Numbered from the stretch's first letter, positions 1 through 8,946 are shown. The stretch: 64,000 nt of DNA from Fodinibius saliphilus (GCF_005869845.1 NZ_VAWF01000002.1:248001-312000); one strand, 5' to 3'. Made by a program: numbers and translations. The notes: generated from the letters alone by a model not told the origin.

Positions 1-181
1 CATTATGTTCGTTGTAGTATTTGCATACCTCTGCTGATATGGTAAAACCGGGAGGGATGGGCAAGCCTATAGAACTCATCTCAGCCAGATTTGCTCCCTT
101 ACCTCCCAAAACATCTTTCATAGATTTATTACCTTCTGCTACTCCGCCGCCAAATGTATAAACATATTTTTCGGTGCTCAT
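1..181 (-). CDS. ppdK: Pyruvate, phosphate dikinase, N-terminal fragment
   Basis: This gene is cut by the window edge; only its first 60 codons are visible. The start ATG is at 179-181 and the product begins [13 protein letters not shown], then continues with a [14 protein letters not shown] stretch and a [10 protein letters not shown] stretch. Those blocks are typical of the nucleotide-binding N-terminus of PPDK (PEP + AMP + PPi <-> pyruvate + ATP + Pi) and partly of PEP synthase. The FGGG and KGANLAEM forms favour PPDK. It begins 12 bp after the hemN stop on the same strand, so it may be read through from the nos/hemN operon. The rest of the protein cannot be checked here. Confidence 0.85.
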   Translation of the reverse strand, partial: MSTEKYVYTFGGGVAEGNKSMKDVLGGKGANLAEMSSIGLPIPPGFTISAEVCKYYNEHN

Positions 182-193
182 AATAATTCCCCT

Positions 194-1603
194 TTAGACA
201 GTTTTTGAAAATGAGCGGTCAGCTTTTGATGTATTCAGATAATAATCAAAACACATCGCTATGTTTCGAAGGAAAAGCCGGCCTTGTTCAGTAATACGTA
301 TTTCTTCGCTGTTAACTTCTACAAAACCATCGGCTTCTATTGCAGCCAAACGGCTTAAGCTATCACTAAAGTAATCTTCAAAAACCATGCCCCATTTTTC
401 CTCAATTTCAGCAAAACTGAGCCCCATCTGACACATCAACTGCATAATTACATCTTTTCGGATCTCATCATCATTGCAAAGATGCAATACTTTTGCAACG
501 GGTAACCCTTCATCATCTAATTGAGAGTAATAAGAACCAAGATCTTTGGTATTCTGCCAATAGTATTCACCTACATTTGATATGCCGGACATACCAAAAG
601 CATAGAGATCTGCGCCTGCTAATGTACTATATCCCTGGAAGTTTCGCTGCAGAGTCCCGTTATCCATAGCCTGGGTAAGCTCTTCATCTTCCCGCGAAAA
701 GTGATCCATCCCAATAAAACGATATCCATTTTCGGTAAGGTGCGAAATTCCCAGCTGTAGCATAGAAAGCTTCTGATCCGTTGACGGCATATCATCAACA
801 TTTAACAGCTTTTGGGCCGGCATCAGGCTTGGGATATGTGCGTAACTATAAACGGCCAATCTATCTGGCTGTAGACTTAGCACATCATCCATAGTCTTGC
901 GATATGTTTCCAAGGTCTGAAGAGGTAACCCATAGATTAGATCAAAATTAATAGAATCAATTCCCTCGGAACGCAACCACCCGGTCACCTCTTTGGTTTG
1001 CTCAAAGGGCTGTATCCGGTGAATGGCTTCTTGCACCTCTTCATTGGTATCTTGCACGCCCAGCGAGGCTCGGTTACACCCGATCTCTGCCAGTGCTTTA
1101 ATATGCTCACGACTGCAACGCCGTGGATCAATTTCCACCCCAAATTCTGTTTCCTCAGTCACATTAAAACGACTGTGGATACCCGCTCCCAATCGCCGCA
1201 GCTGCTCCGGCTTTAAAAAGGTGGGGGTTCCACCGCCGAAGTGAATTTGAATCACTTCCGAATCAACATGTAATATTTGGGCTATTAGATCCATCTCTTT
1301 TTCCAAATAGTCGAGATAGAGATCACCCCGATCTTGGTCCTTGGTGATTACTTTCGTACATCCACAATACCAACACAGAGAGAAACAAAAGGGGATATGG
1401 AAATAGAGTGAAACAGGGCGCGCCTCACTATTTCTTTCAAGCAGATAATGTTTAAGCCTGTCTTTCTTTTGCCCTGTTACTTCCTGAAACTGTACCGCTG
1501 TTGGATAAGAGGTGTAACGAGGACCTTTTACATTGTATTTTTTGATCAGGTCTAACCCTACTTCGGCAGCAAGACCTTGCGGTTGTTGCTCTTGGGTATC
1601 CAT
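194..1603 (-). CDS. hemN: Oxygen-independent coproporphyrinogen III oxidase (radical SAM)
   Basis: A 469-aa protein of usual HemN length. It makes protoporphyrinogen IX precursors without oxygen by decarboxylating two propionates of coproporphyrinogen III in the cytoplasm. The RYTSYPTA block near residue 30 and the radical-SAM cluster motif in HIPFCFSLCWYCGC (CxxxCxxC followed by the extra HemN Cys) identify true HemN rather than HemW. GGGTPTFL and the C-terminal HemN domain follow. It starts 2 bp after nosY stops, so it is the last clear member of the nos operon. The location fits heme supply for anaerobic respiration. No oddities were seen. Confidence 0.95.
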   Translation of the reverse strand: MDTQEQQPQGLAAEVGLDLIKKYNVKGPRYTSYPTAVQFQEVTGQKKDRLKHYLLERNSEARPVSLYFHIPFCFSLCWYCGCTKVITKDQDRGDLYLDYLEKEMDLIAQILHVDSEVIQIHFGGGTPTFLKPEQLRRLGAGIHSRFNVTEETEFGVEIDPRRCSREHIKALAEIGCNRASLGVQDTNEEVQEAIHRIQPFEQTKEVTGWLRSEGIDSINFDLIYGLPLQTLETYRKTMDDVLSLQPDRLAVYSYAHIPSLMPAQKLLNVDDMPSTDQKLSMLQLGISHLTENGYRFIGMDHFSREDEELTQAMDNGTLQRNFQGYSTLAGADLYAFGMSGISNVGEYYWQNTKDLGSYYSQLDDEGLPVAKVLHLCNDDEIRKDVIMQLMCQMGLSFAEIEEKWGMVFEDYFSDSLSRLAAIEADGFVEVNSEEIRITEQGRLFLRNIAMCFDYYLNTSKADRSFSKTV

Positions 1604-1605
1604 AC

Positions 1606-2397
1606 CTAAAAGTCCTTTCTGTTAAACAGTCGTTTACCACTCCAAAGGGGAATGCCCATCCAAAGCCCCAGACAGGCTGCTGCTACTCCAATTCCCATAG
1701 CACTACCAAAGAATCGATTAAACACTGCTCCCGTATATCCCATCAGTGCTGATATATCAAACTCTAGTAAAACAGTAATCCGAGCCAGGTCAATGGGGTT
1801 TAGCATCGTCATCGCCAACATTGGCTCCTCGATGGGATAATCTCCCAACATGAATACGGCCAACAGCACTAAACCATCATAAATAACCGCCAAAAATAAC
1901 CAGCTCACCAGTGCATATCCCAAGCCTTTAATACGGTTATTAAAAAACTTGAGCCCCATCCAGAAACCCAGACCGGTAAACAGCAGCGTTAGCACAATCC
2001 CTAAACCAACCAAAAGGGTAATTGATTGCAAATGAGCAGCAGTCATCATACCGGAATAGATCATTGGTATGCTGATACCTGCGGTAAAAACAAAGGCCAA
2101 TGGCAGTGCCAAACCGCCGAATAATCCCCAAAAAAGCGTGCTGCGATCAATTGGTTGGGCCAGCAATAGTTCTGTAAATTCGCGCGATTGGTACAGGTAA
2201 AGGGCTCCATAAATAATGCCCACTAGTGGTATTAGCAATAACATGATATTGGCGATACTGATCATCGCTTTTGGACCGGTACCTGCAAAACGGATCATTG
2301 CATCGGACATAAGCAGGTAAATGAGCCCATAACCGATAATCCACTTCCCTCTAAACAGATCTTTCCATTGGTATTTTAAAATCGTTAATGCTTTCAT
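1606..2397 (-). CDS. nosY: NosY-type ABC transporter permease
   Basis: A 263-aa inner-membrane protein with about six hydrophobic segments, beginning MKALTILKYQWKDLFRGKW. NosY is the membrane part of the NosFY ATPase complex that works with NosD in copper-site assembly of nitrous-oxide reductase. Identity rests on length, topology and position directly after nosD and nosF. The start overlaps the nosF stop by 4 bp (ATGA arrangement), which indicates translational coupling. The sequence alone would only say ABC-2-type permease. Confidence 0.85.
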   Translation of the reverse strand: MKALTILKYQWKDLFRGKWIIGYGLIYLLMSDAMIRFAGTGPKAMISIANIMLLLIPLVGIIYGALYLYQSREFTELLLAQPIDRSTLFWGLFGGLALPLAFVFTAGISIPMIYSGMMTAAHLQSITLLVGLGIVLTLLFTGLGFWMGLKFFNNRIKGLGYALVSWLFLAVIYDGLVLLAVFMLGDYPIEEPMLAMTMLNPIDLARITVLLEFDISALMGYTGAVFNRFFGSAMGIGVAAACLGLWMGIPLWSGKRLFNRKDF

Positions 2398-3104
2398 GCT
2401 GCTACCTCCGCCATCATTTTTGCTACAGCTCCTTCGAGGCGCTGTTCTTTTTGTTTTTTTATCAGCTCTTTCATTGGGCCGTGATACCTGATTTTACCTT
2501 CTACAATAAAGATCAAGAAATCTGCCAACTCCTCAATTTCACTCATGATATGCGTTGTCAAGAGCACTGTTTTTCCTTTCTCTTTCTCACGATGCACAAA
2601 GTTTTTAAACTGTACACTGGCATGGGGATCCAAACCAGCTGTTGGCTCATCAAATATCAGTACTTCAGGGTCAAACATAGTAGCTAAGACTGCGCCAACC
2701 TTTTGCCGGTTGCCACCCGAAAGAGTACGCATTCGCTTTTCCAGCTCCGGTTGTAAACCGAAATACTCAATCAGTTCTTTTTCATTAGTTTGCGTAGCTC
2801 CACGAACCTCTTTTATAAAGTTGAATAATTCGCGAACAGTCATATTCTCAGGATATCGCGCTATTTGGGGCATATATCCAATCTTCTTTCGATAGTCCCA
2901 TTGTCCCTTTATGGATTCACCGTCGATATGTATATCGCCGGCATTGGGCTTTACTAATCCCAGCAACGCTTTTATGGTTGTGGTCTTGCCCGATCCGTTG
3001 GGACCTACTATACCGGTGGCTTGCCCCGATGGAATATCTAAATCAATGTCATCGAGCACCGTAAGGGGACCAAACTTTTTCCTCAATCCTTTTATTGAAA
3101 TCAT
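2394..3104 (-). CDS. nosF: NosF-type ABC transporter ATPase
   Basis: A 236-aa ATPase with Walker A GPNGSGKTT near residue 35, Q-loop YMPQIARYPENMTV, signature TLSGGNRQK and Walker B VLIFDEPTAGLDP, then the H-loop TTHIM. It would power NosY in maturation of the NosZ copper centre from the cytoplasmic side. It overlaps nosD upstream by 4 bp and nosY downstream by 4 bp, so the three genes are translationally coupled. All catalytic motifs are intact. Confidence 0.9.
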   Translation of the reverse strand: MISIKGLRKKFGPLTVLDDIDLDIPSGQATGIVGPNGSGKTTTIKALLGLVKPNAGDIHIDGESIKGQWDYRKKIGYMPQIARYPENMTVRELFNFIKEVRGATQTNEKELIEYFGLQPELEKRMRTLSGGNRQKVGAVLATMFDPEVLIFDEPTAGLDPHASVQFKNFVHREKEKGKTVLLTTHIMSEIEELADFLIFIVEGKIRYHGPMKELIKKQKEQRLEGAVAKMMAEVAA

Positions 3105-4348
3105 GATACTTTGGTCATTTTCGGTTGAGAGTCAACAAGTGTTTCGGGGGTTAATACCGGCATAATGCGTTCTGCTGCATCCAGAATATCGATTAGCAAG
3201 CTGCGAAGCAGTAATAAAGACTGCGGCTGCTTTTCAACCAATATGGAAAATAAGCGTACCGGTCGGTGAGGGACGTCGCCTATTCCGTCCCGATCCAGAT
3301 CATAACCCTCGTAGTGACTCCAGTAGTTATTGTTAAATTCGTTGTAGTTTTTCATGCTGTTTGTGGCCACTTCAAAACTATTTGCCACAAAATTGTTTTT
3401 AGTAAAAATGTTGTCTGTTGAGTTAGCCATTAGCTTTACGGCCCAACCATTTTGGCGAAACGTATTGTATTTAAACTCATTTCTGCTTGTCGCCTCGATA
3501 TACAGACCTACCGAATTATTATAAAACTCATTTCCTACGATCTTACTCCTGTTAATCTCTTTAAGGAGCATACCATAGGCCGCAGACCCCCAGTTATCTT
3601 CGAATCGGTTATTAATAATCTCTACATGGGAAGTGTACATTACGGCTACTCCACCACCATTATTTCTAAAGGTGTTATCTTCGTACCGGCAGTGATCTGA
3701 ATACATAAAATGGATACCGTATCGAATGTTATTTTCACTCACATTCCCTGATATGGTAGCCCCTTCCACAAATTCAAAATAGAGGCCATCACGATGACCG
3801 GCTACATAGTTGTCTTCAATTGTTACATCTTTACTGTACCAGAGGTGAATGGCATTACCCGACTGGGTTTCGCGCTTGGCTGAAGCGGTAATATGATTGT
3901 TTCTGATGACAGAATTTGTTGTTTTAGCAAGATAAATAGCAAAATAATTATCTGTCAGCGTTACATTTTCGATAAGTGTATTATCGGTTTCTTCAATCAA
4001 AATACCAGCATAATCCTCCATAAAACTAGTGCTCGCATGCTTGATCTCAATATTTTTTACCGTTACATCATCTGCTGTAATAACAAGTATAAATCCCTTT
4101 CGGTCGCCATCAATGGTAACATCACCGTCACCTAAAATTGTCAAAGGCTTGTCTACTTTAATATCGTACTCCTTATAAAGGCCTTCCTCAATAATAAGAG
4201 TATCACCTGGCTCAGCACGATCTATTCCATCATTAATGGAACTGCCCTTGGGTACTACTATCGGCTGACTTTGAACAAGCTGTACTGATAGTAATAACAG
4301 CAGGACTGTTAAGAGTCCGGTTATTTTATTATTCGCCCACATTTTCAA
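3101..4348 (-). CDS. nosD: NosD, periplasmic copper-site maturation protein
   Basis: A 415-aa secreted protein with a signal peptide (hydrophobic core at about residues 9-27, ending VQSQP). It is followed by many short parallel-beta-helix repeats of the N-x-F/I-x-x-N type (for example IENVTLTDNYFAIYL and ISGNVSENNIRYGIHF), the NosD/CASH carbohydrate-binding-like fold. NosD acts in the periplasm with NosFY to deliver sulfide/copper for the CuZ cluster of NosZ. It sits between nosL and nosF in the usual order. Confidence 0.93.
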   Translation of the reverse strand: MKMWANNKITGLLTVLLLLLSVQLVQSQPIVVPKGSSINDGIDRAEPGDTLIIEEGLYKEYDIKVDKPLTILGDGDVTIDGDRKGFILVITADDVTVKNIEIKHASTSFMEDYAGILIEETDNTLIENVTLTDNYFAIYLAKTTNSVIRNNHITASAKRETQSGNAIHLWYSKDVTIEDNYVAGHRDGLYFEFVEGATISGNVSENNIRYGIHFMYSDHCRYEDNTFRNNGGGVAVMYTSHVEIINNRFEDNWGSAAYGMLLKEINRSKIVGNEFYNNSVGLYIEATSRNEFKYNTFRQNGWAVKLMANSTDNIFTKNNFVANSFEVATNSMKNYNEFNNNYWSHYEGYDLDRDGIGDVPHRPVRLFSILVEKQPQSLLLLRSLLIDILDAAERIMPVLTPETLVDSQPKMTKVS

Positions 4349-4382
4349 TCCTCAATCCTTAATTACAGTTACTTTGCAATCC

Positions 4383-4826
4383 TTACATATTTATCTTTGT
4401 CTCAGTAACTTCTTTCCAGTTAATAAGTTTACCCGGTTGTTCCTCCACGTGGTTTTCTGCTTTTGTAGCTGTTGGAAAAGCCAACAATGACTCTCCCATA
4501 GGGCTTTTAACAACCTCGCTTTTTACAAACTGAGCATCGGGAGCCTCAATCCATTCTCCCGGATTGGCAAAATTACTTACCCATAACTTTGCATTTTTTA
4601 ATTCTTCCTTATTGTTTCTGTGATAAACGGTCATGCATTCGATAGCATCGAACTTAATTGACTTTCCTTTATCAGTTACAATTTGTGATGCAAATCGCCC
4701 ATCAGTAATCATCATTTTGCAATGTGCACACTCATCACTTCCATAGTGGACTTCTGCCGGTTCCTGGCTGCATGCCACTAACAGGATAAACAAAACAAAC
4801 AATACGGTTGTTCTTAATGCAGTCAT
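4383..4826 (-). CDS. nosL: NosL copper-chaperone lipoprotein
   Basis: A 147-aa lipoprotein with a hydrophobic leader and lipobox LVAC (Cys19). The copper-binding motif follows in DECAHCKMMI (Cys33, Cys36, Met38/39), which is diagnostic for NosL. The family delivers Cu(I) to apo-NosZ at the outer face of the membrane. It lies 34 bp before nosD and 20 bp after the membrane-protein gene in the same operon. Length is typical. Confidence 0.93.
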   Translation of the reverse strand: MTALRTTVLFVLFILLVACSQEPAEVHYGSDECAHCKMMITDGRFASQIVTDKGKSIKFDAIECMTVYHRNNKEELKNAKLWVSNFANPGEWIEAPDAQFVKSEVVKSPMGESLLAFPTATKAENHVEEQPGKLINWKEVTETKINM

Positions 4827-4846
4827 TGCAATCTACGTTATAATTA

Positions 4847-5470
4847 TTAAGCGGCCTTCCGCGAATTACTAGTTTCTACTTTTTCGGTATTATTTCCACC
4901 ATCTGTTTTACCTTCCTTCCACCACACCATGGATGCAATACTCATCGATAAAAGAGCTACGTAAAATCCGATATGAGGCAAAGAGGTAGCATTTATATTT
5001 AATAGTTGTTTACTGCCAATCAGTGGCGGCTGATAGGTCATTCCCGGTACTTTGATCGGGGCGTTAGGGTTTAAGTTATGCCCGTAATCATACCCCCAGA
5101 TATAAAAGTCCACCAGTCCTGCAATGGCAAGCAATACAAACACTCCCAGCCACACTATAATCCATTTTCGGCTACCCCATAATGCAATCATCAAGCCTGT
5201 TACCATTAAAAAGGCAAAGATATAGGGCATTATTTTTAATTCTGGGATAGAGTCAGGGGTAATAGCCTTCATCCCTATATAGTGATTCAGTCCATTGATA
5301 TTATCCAGGTCGTGGGGCTCCTTACCGGTGATATCATTTACCGTAATATTCATACCAATTCCCTCGGGATACTGGGGGGCTTCCATGCTTATCCCCCATA
5401 GAGGAAAGAAATATACTAGGATCAGTAATAATGAGGCTAATCCCATCCATAATCTGTTCTTTTTACTCAT
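4847..5470 (-). CDS. Conserved 4-TM membrane protein of the nos cluster (NosB-like candidate)
   Basis: A 207-aa protein with a hydrophobic segment near residues 8-25, an extracytoplasmic region of about 60 residues, two close segments at about 83-122, and a last one at about 165-182. The periplasmic loop contains an HYIGMKAI block. It lies between nosZ and nosL, where clade II nos clusters often carry a membrane protein sometimes called NosB. I recognise the position and topology but not a firm family signature, so no symbol is assigned. A candidate terminator separates it from nosZ, so it may be expressed at a lower level than nosZ. Possible roles are NosZ electron supply or maturation. Confidence 0.7.
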   Translation of the reverse strand: MSKKNRLWMGLASLLLILVYFFPLWGISMEAPQYPEGIGMNITVNDITGKEPHDLDNINGLNHYIGMKAITPDSIPELKIMPYIFAFLMVTGLMIALWGSRKWIIVWLGVFVLLAIAGLVDFYIWGYDYGHNLNPNAPIKVPGMTYQPPLIGSKQLLNINATSLPHIGFYVALLSMSIASMVWWKEGKTDGGNNTEKVETSNSRKAA

Positions 5471-5503
5471 AACAACCTCGGTCTAAAGTATTTCTGCTTT
5501 TAT

Positions 5504-5535
5504 AAAAAGAGGAAGGGAGCTTTCACCCTCCCCTC
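5504..5535 (-). terminator. Candidate intrinsic terminator after nosZ
   Basis: Read on the minus strand, a G-rich arm GAGGGGAGGG (5535-5526) pairs with TCCCTTCCTC (5518-5509), with one mismatch and several G-U pairs, and is followed by five T (5508-5504). It lies 21 bp past the nosZ stop and before the membrane-protein gene. It may attenuate the accessory nos genes relative to nosZ. Confidence 0.5.
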
Positions 5536-5555
5536 CACGAAGGATTGAGGTCGTT

Positions 5556-7532
5556 TTACTGACCTGTTCCGTAGGCGATTTCTACATCAGATCCTTTTGG
5601 CGATACGCGAATATATCCCTGCATCTCTTGGTGCAGTGCTGAACAGAAGTCTGTACAGTAGAATGGGAACACGCCTTCTTTATTAGGCTCCCATTTAAAG
5701 GTTAGGGTTTCGCCGGGCATAATAAGCAGTTCTGCATTATTGGCACCCTTAATTGCAAATCCGTGCGGCACATCCCAATCCTGCTCAAGGTTTGTAACGT
5801 GGAAATACACTTCATCTCCCACTTTCACACCTTCAATATTGTCAGGAGTAAAGTGGCTTCGGATAGCAGTCATGTATATGTGAACCTCGTTGCCATCGCG
5901 TTCTACTCTAGCTTCTTTCTCGCTGGAGATAGCATCGGGGTGACCATTTTCTTCAAGCTTATAGAATCGCTTTTGATTCTTAATCACTTTTTCAGCAGCA
6001 ATACCCTGTGCATAGTGCGGCTCACCTTCGGTAGGGAAGTCAAGCAACAGCTTCATTTTCTCACCGGATATGTCAATCAGCTGTGCCGAGTGGAACATTT
6101 CAGGTCCAGTAGGCAAATACCGATCTTTGGTAATTTTATTAAGAGCTACCAAATATTTACCGTCAGGATTTTGGCTGTCTCCACCGGGAATCATCAAGTG
6201 ACCAGGAGAATAATAGGTGTTAATACGATCGATAACTTCTGTTTTTTCCACATCCCACTTCACTACTTCAGAAGAGATAAATGCAGTAGTATAGGCATTT
6301 CCTTTTCCGTCAAACTCCGTGTGCAGAGGTCCTAAACCTGGGTTTTCAACCTCTCCATGGAGGATAGAATCGTACTTAAGCACAGGAACTCCCATTACCT
6401 CACCAGCATAATCTTCGTTCTCAATGGCTTCTTCCATCTTTGCAAAAGAGTGCACTGGAATTACCGTTGAAAGCTTACCACCGGCTACGATGTACTTTCC
6501 TGTAGGATCGACATCAACACCATGTGGAGATTTGGGAGTAGGTAAGAAATACACCAAGCCATCAAGCTTCCGTGGATCAAGAACACGTACTTCTTCAATG
6601 GTCTCGCTCTTGGCAATACCACCTTCTTCATGATCAATATAGTTTCGTACGTGCTCTCCGGGCATCATAGTACCTTTGCCCTGTTTCACATACTCAGCAG
6701 CTTTCTTCCAGTTCACCGCCGCAATAAAGTCTTTATCATTTTTCGAAGCATTGATTTCTAACAGCGTATTTGCCTCTTCACTGTTATAACTGGTAAAGAA
6801 AGACCATCCATCAGAAGGACCTTTCCCAGCATGGGACAGGTCATAATCGAACCCTGGCATTAAAATCTGGAAATCAATATTCATTTTTCCTTCATCAGAA
6901 ACCTTGATAAATGAAAGCGTCCCTTTGAAGTTCTCTTTATAAGAGTCAATAGCTACATCCATATTCTGCATATCATCTTCGCTTACAGGAATACTAAAAC
7001 GAGTGGCAGCAGAGATATACTCTGTATTAGGAGTTACAAAAGGAGATGCGTGGTTACCCGCAGAATTTGGTATCTCAATTATTTCTTGCGTCTTAAAGTC
7101 ATCAAGACCAATTCTAGCAACACGAGGTGTATTGTTCTCGTTGATAAAGATCCAACGTCCGTCGGTTTCCCCATCGGTTTGAGACAATTCAGGGTGGTGA
7201 GCATCGCCCCAAGGCACGAAACCGTGTGATGTATTCAACATCGCCTTGGTTTCTTCACTATATCCGTATCCATTCACCGGAGCTTGTGAAAACACAGGCA
7301 CTGTAAATAGGTGACGCCCGGAAGGCAATCCGTAGATTCCCAGCTGTCCGTTATATCCCCCGGAAAAGAATCCGTAAAATTCATCATGTTCACCCGGAGC
7401 AACATATACTTTCGATGCCGCATCGTCGGATGAGCCAATCTGTTGACCGTTCTGGCATCCTGCCAGCAACACTCCTGATACTACCAATAAAGGCAGCGCC
7501 CAGGTCCGTATTATTTTATGTATGGTATTCAT
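5556..7532 (-). CDS. nosZ: Nitrous-oxide reductase, clade II (Sec-type, lipoprotein)
   Basis: A 658-aa NosZ that reduces N2O to N2 outside the cytoplasmic membrane. The leader has no twin-arginine motif; it is a Sec-type lipoprotein signal with lipobox LLAGC (Cys26), so the enzyme is probably membrane-anchored. The central seven-blade propeller contains CuZ-type His motifs (GDAHHPE, GNHASP, SPHGVDVDP, HTEFDG). The C-terminal cupredoxin domain has the CuA set Cys626-x3-Cys630-x3-His634-x2-Met637, plus the partner His in the DVPHGFAI block. All copper-binding motifs look intact. It follows a cytochrome c gene by 54 bp and leads the maturation genes. Sec leader and neighbours place it in clade II. 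Confidence 0.97.
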   Translation of the reverse strand: MNTIHKIIRTWALPLLVVSGVLLAGCQNGQQIGSSDDAASKVYVAPGEHDEFYGFFSGGYNGQLGIYGLPSGRHLFTVPVFSQAPVNGYGYSEETKAMLNTSHGFVPWGDAHHPELSQTDGETDGRWIFINENNTPRVARIGLDDFKTQEIIEIPNSAGNHASPFVTPNTEYISAATRFSIPVSEDDMQNMDVAIDSYKENFKGTLSFIKVSDEGKMNIDFQILMPGFDYDLSHAGKGPSDGWSFFTSYNSEEANTLLEINASKNDKDFIAAVNWKKAAEYVKQGKGTMMPGEHVRNYIDHEEGGIAKSETIEEVRVLDPRKLDGLVYFLPTPKSPHGVDVDPTGKYIVAGGKLSTVIPVHSFAKMEEAIENEDYAGEVMGVPVLKYDSILHGEVENPGLGPLHTEFDGKGNAYTTAFISSEVVKWDVEKTEVIDRINTYYSPGHLMIPGGDSQNPDGKYLVALNKITKDRYLPTGPEMFHSAQLIDISGEKMKLLLDFPTEGEPHYAQGIAAEKVIKNQKRFYKLEENGHPDAISSEKEARVERDGNEVHIYMTAIRSHFTPDNIEGVKVGDEVYFHVTNLEQDWDVPHGFAIKGANNAELLIMPGETLTFKWEPNKEGVFPFYCTDFCSALHQEMQGYIRVSPKGSDVEIAYGTGQ

Positions 7533-7586
7533 AGTACTTATTATTTGTGGTTTATTAATTGAGATAACTCTTAGTGAAAAGACCTA

Positions 7587-8081
7587 TTAAATCTCATTTG
7601 TGTCTTTGTTTTCATTCATGTAACGCAAGAATTCTACGATTGAGCGAGCTTCTTCACGACTTAAATTTTGATTGGGCATCGGGGTCATAAATTCTGCCAG
7701 CTTCTTTTTTGCTTCCGGGTGTTTCTTAACCATCTCAGCCGGATTCAAAATCATATTCATAACGTATTCGGGCGTACGTTCCTCAGTAATTTCTCGTAGT
7801 TGGGGACCTACATATCGCTCATCCATTTTATGACAGGCCGAACACTTGGTTTCAAACATATTTTGTCCCTTCTTGGCCAACTCTTCATCTATTTCGGCCA
7901 AGTCGAGCTCTTCTGTTACGGGACCAATACCGTTTTCTTGCTCAAAGGCCGTAAGCCCACTTTCATTATTTTGTGATGACTGATCAGATGCCTGGTCGCT
8001 ATTTCCGGAACCGCCGCAGCCTACGAACAGTACACTTGCCATTATGGCCAATCCTATTATTTGTTTAATGCTATATTTCAT
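7587..8081 (-). CDS. Monoheme cytochrome c lipoprotein, likely NosZ electron donor
   Basis: A 164-aa exported protein with lipobox LFVGC (Cys22), then a low-complexity Ser/Asn/Asp-rich linker to about residue 60. A class I cytochrome c fold follows with the heme motif CSACH (Cys80, Cys83, His84) and a likely axial Met in the FMTPMPN block (about residue 135). It is the first gene of the nos operon, 54 bp before nosZ, so donation of electrons to the CuA site of NosZ is the most likely job. That role is inferred from position. The Rrf2-type operator lies 25 bp before its start. Confidence 0.88.
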   Translation of the reverse strand: MKYSIKQIIGLAIMASVLFVGCGGSGNSDQASDQSSQNNESGLTAFEQENGIGPVTEELDLAEIDEELAKKGQNMFETKCSACHKMDERYVGPQLREITEERTPEYVMNMILNPAEMVKKHPEAKKKLAEFMTPMPNQNLSREEARSIVEFLRYMNENKDTNEI

Positions 8082-8105
8082 AACTCACTGCTCCTATTTA
8101 TAGAT

Positions 8106-8122
8106 TTAAGAGTATTTTATCT
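8106..8122. promoter_or_regulatory. Rrf2-type operator, imperfect (nos promoter)
   Basis: TTAAGA, an 8-bp spacer GTATTTTA, then TCTGTT. The left arm is perfect and the right arm matches the first three bases of TCTTAA. The left arm and spacer are nearly identical to the perfect site at 8732-8751. It lies 25 bp before the cytochrome c start, close to the probable nos promoter. Confidence 0.6.
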
Positions 8123-8205
8123 GTTATTATAAATTCAAACAACTACTGTGCCAACCTTTTGCATTATCGTCAGGTTAACGAAATAGTAGCTTTCTGTAGA
8201 TGACT

Positions 8206-8221
8206 ATTGCAGCAATGCAAT
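8206..8221. promoter_or_regulatory. ATTGC-N6-GCAAT palindrome upstream of nos operon
   Basis: A perfect 5-bp inverted repeat (ATTGC, spacer AGCAAT, GCAAT). The same arms with the same 6-bp spacing occur at 27006-27021 upstream of nirK. Spacing fits a dimeric regulator such as a CRP/FNR family protein, but no such gene is in the window. It is between the Rrf2 stop and the cytochrome c start. Confidence 0.4.
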
Positions 8222-8262
8222 ACTTTTTAAGTTAAAGGGATGTACCTTTGCAACATCTCTTA

Positions 8263-8715
8263 CTAAATCCATTCAAAACCGCCGTCTTCTGTAATCCTTA
8301 AATTTTGTTCCTTTCCCTTTTCTGCCAGTTCAAGCAAGTTAGTATCTTCCAACATCTTTCGAATGCCATCGCGTGTTCCTGCCCACTTATCATGCAGAGG
8401 ACAGGGCTTTTTAACACCACATCCGGGCAACCCCAATGCGCATTCCGTAAAGAGCTCTGTTCCATCAATGGCAGCAACAATTTCATACAAACTTACTTCT
8501 GATCCTTCTTTTGAAAGTCTTACGCCACCTTTGGGACCTTTGTGCGATTCCATCAGCCCTGCACCACTGAGCTCCTGTAATATCTTTGTCAAAAAATGGA
8601 AGGAGATATCCAACTGATCGCTCATTTCTCGAATGGACGTATACCCATCGTCCTTACCGGAAGCAAGAAAAAGCGAGGACCTCAATCCATAAACACACGC
8701 TTTTGATAACAACAT
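8263..8715 (-). CDS. Rrf2 family Fe-S transcription regulator
   Basis: A 150-aa regulator. An open frame extends 41 codons further upstream, but the start at 8715 (MLLSKACVYGLR) matches the paralogue at 31304-31756 and the usual Rrf2 start just before the winged helix. Residues 1-80 form the helix-turn-helix and wing (KGPKGGVRL). The cluster-binding segment is C-x6-C-x5-C-x2-H in CALGLPGCGVKKPCPLH, the IscR/NsrR pattern, which suggests control by Fe-S status, NO or oxygen. A perfect 20-bp operator lies 16 bp before the start, so autoregulation is likely. It probably also controls the adjacent nos operon. Confidence 0.9.
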   Translation of the reverse strand: MLLSKACVYGLRSSLFLASGKDDGYTSIREMSDQLDISFHFLTKILQELSGAGLMESHKGPKGGVRLSKEGSEVSLYEIVAAIDGTELFTECALGLPGCGVKKPCPLHDKWAGTRDGIRKMLEDTNLLELAEKGKEQNLRITEDGGFEWI

Positions 8716-8731
8716 TTTATTTAAAAAGGGT

Positions 8732-8751
8732 TTAAGAGTATTTTGTCTTAA
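8732..8751. promoter_or_regulatory. Rrf2-type operator, perfect (autoregulatory)
   Basis: TTAAGA, spacer GTATTTTG, TCTTAA: perfect 6-bp arms around an 8-bp spacer. It lies 16 bp before the assigned start of the Rrf2 gene at 8715, and inside the longer open frame, which argues against that longer start. Confidence 0.65.
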
Positions 8752-8922
8752 TTTAAAACTGTTTTTATTAACTCCCAAATATTTTTCTGTTTTTTCTCTC
8801 TTTATGATTATTGAGATCCCGAATAAATAAATGTGCATATATCATCTCTAAAATAGCATATGGGCCTATTATACCTCATCAGATAACAAAAAAAATAAAC
8901 AGTTGTATTCTGCTGAAACTTT

Positions 8923-8946
8923 ATTTAAGATATAAGTGTCTTAAAT
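8923..8946. promoter_or_regulatory. Rrf2-type operator upstream of tpl
   Basis: Perfect 8-bp arms ATTTAAGA and TCTTAAAT around the spacer TATAAGTG. The core is the same TTAAGA-N8-TCTTAA as in front of the Rrf2 gene. It lies about 100 bp before the tyrosine phenol-lyase start, between divergent genes, so it could act on either promoter. Confidence 0.6.

Noticed and set aside
8716-8838. The longer Rrf2 frame giving a 191-aa protein
   Set aside because: The extra 41 residues have no counterpart in the paralogue at 31304-31756, and the frame runs through a perfect operator; the start at 8715 is better.
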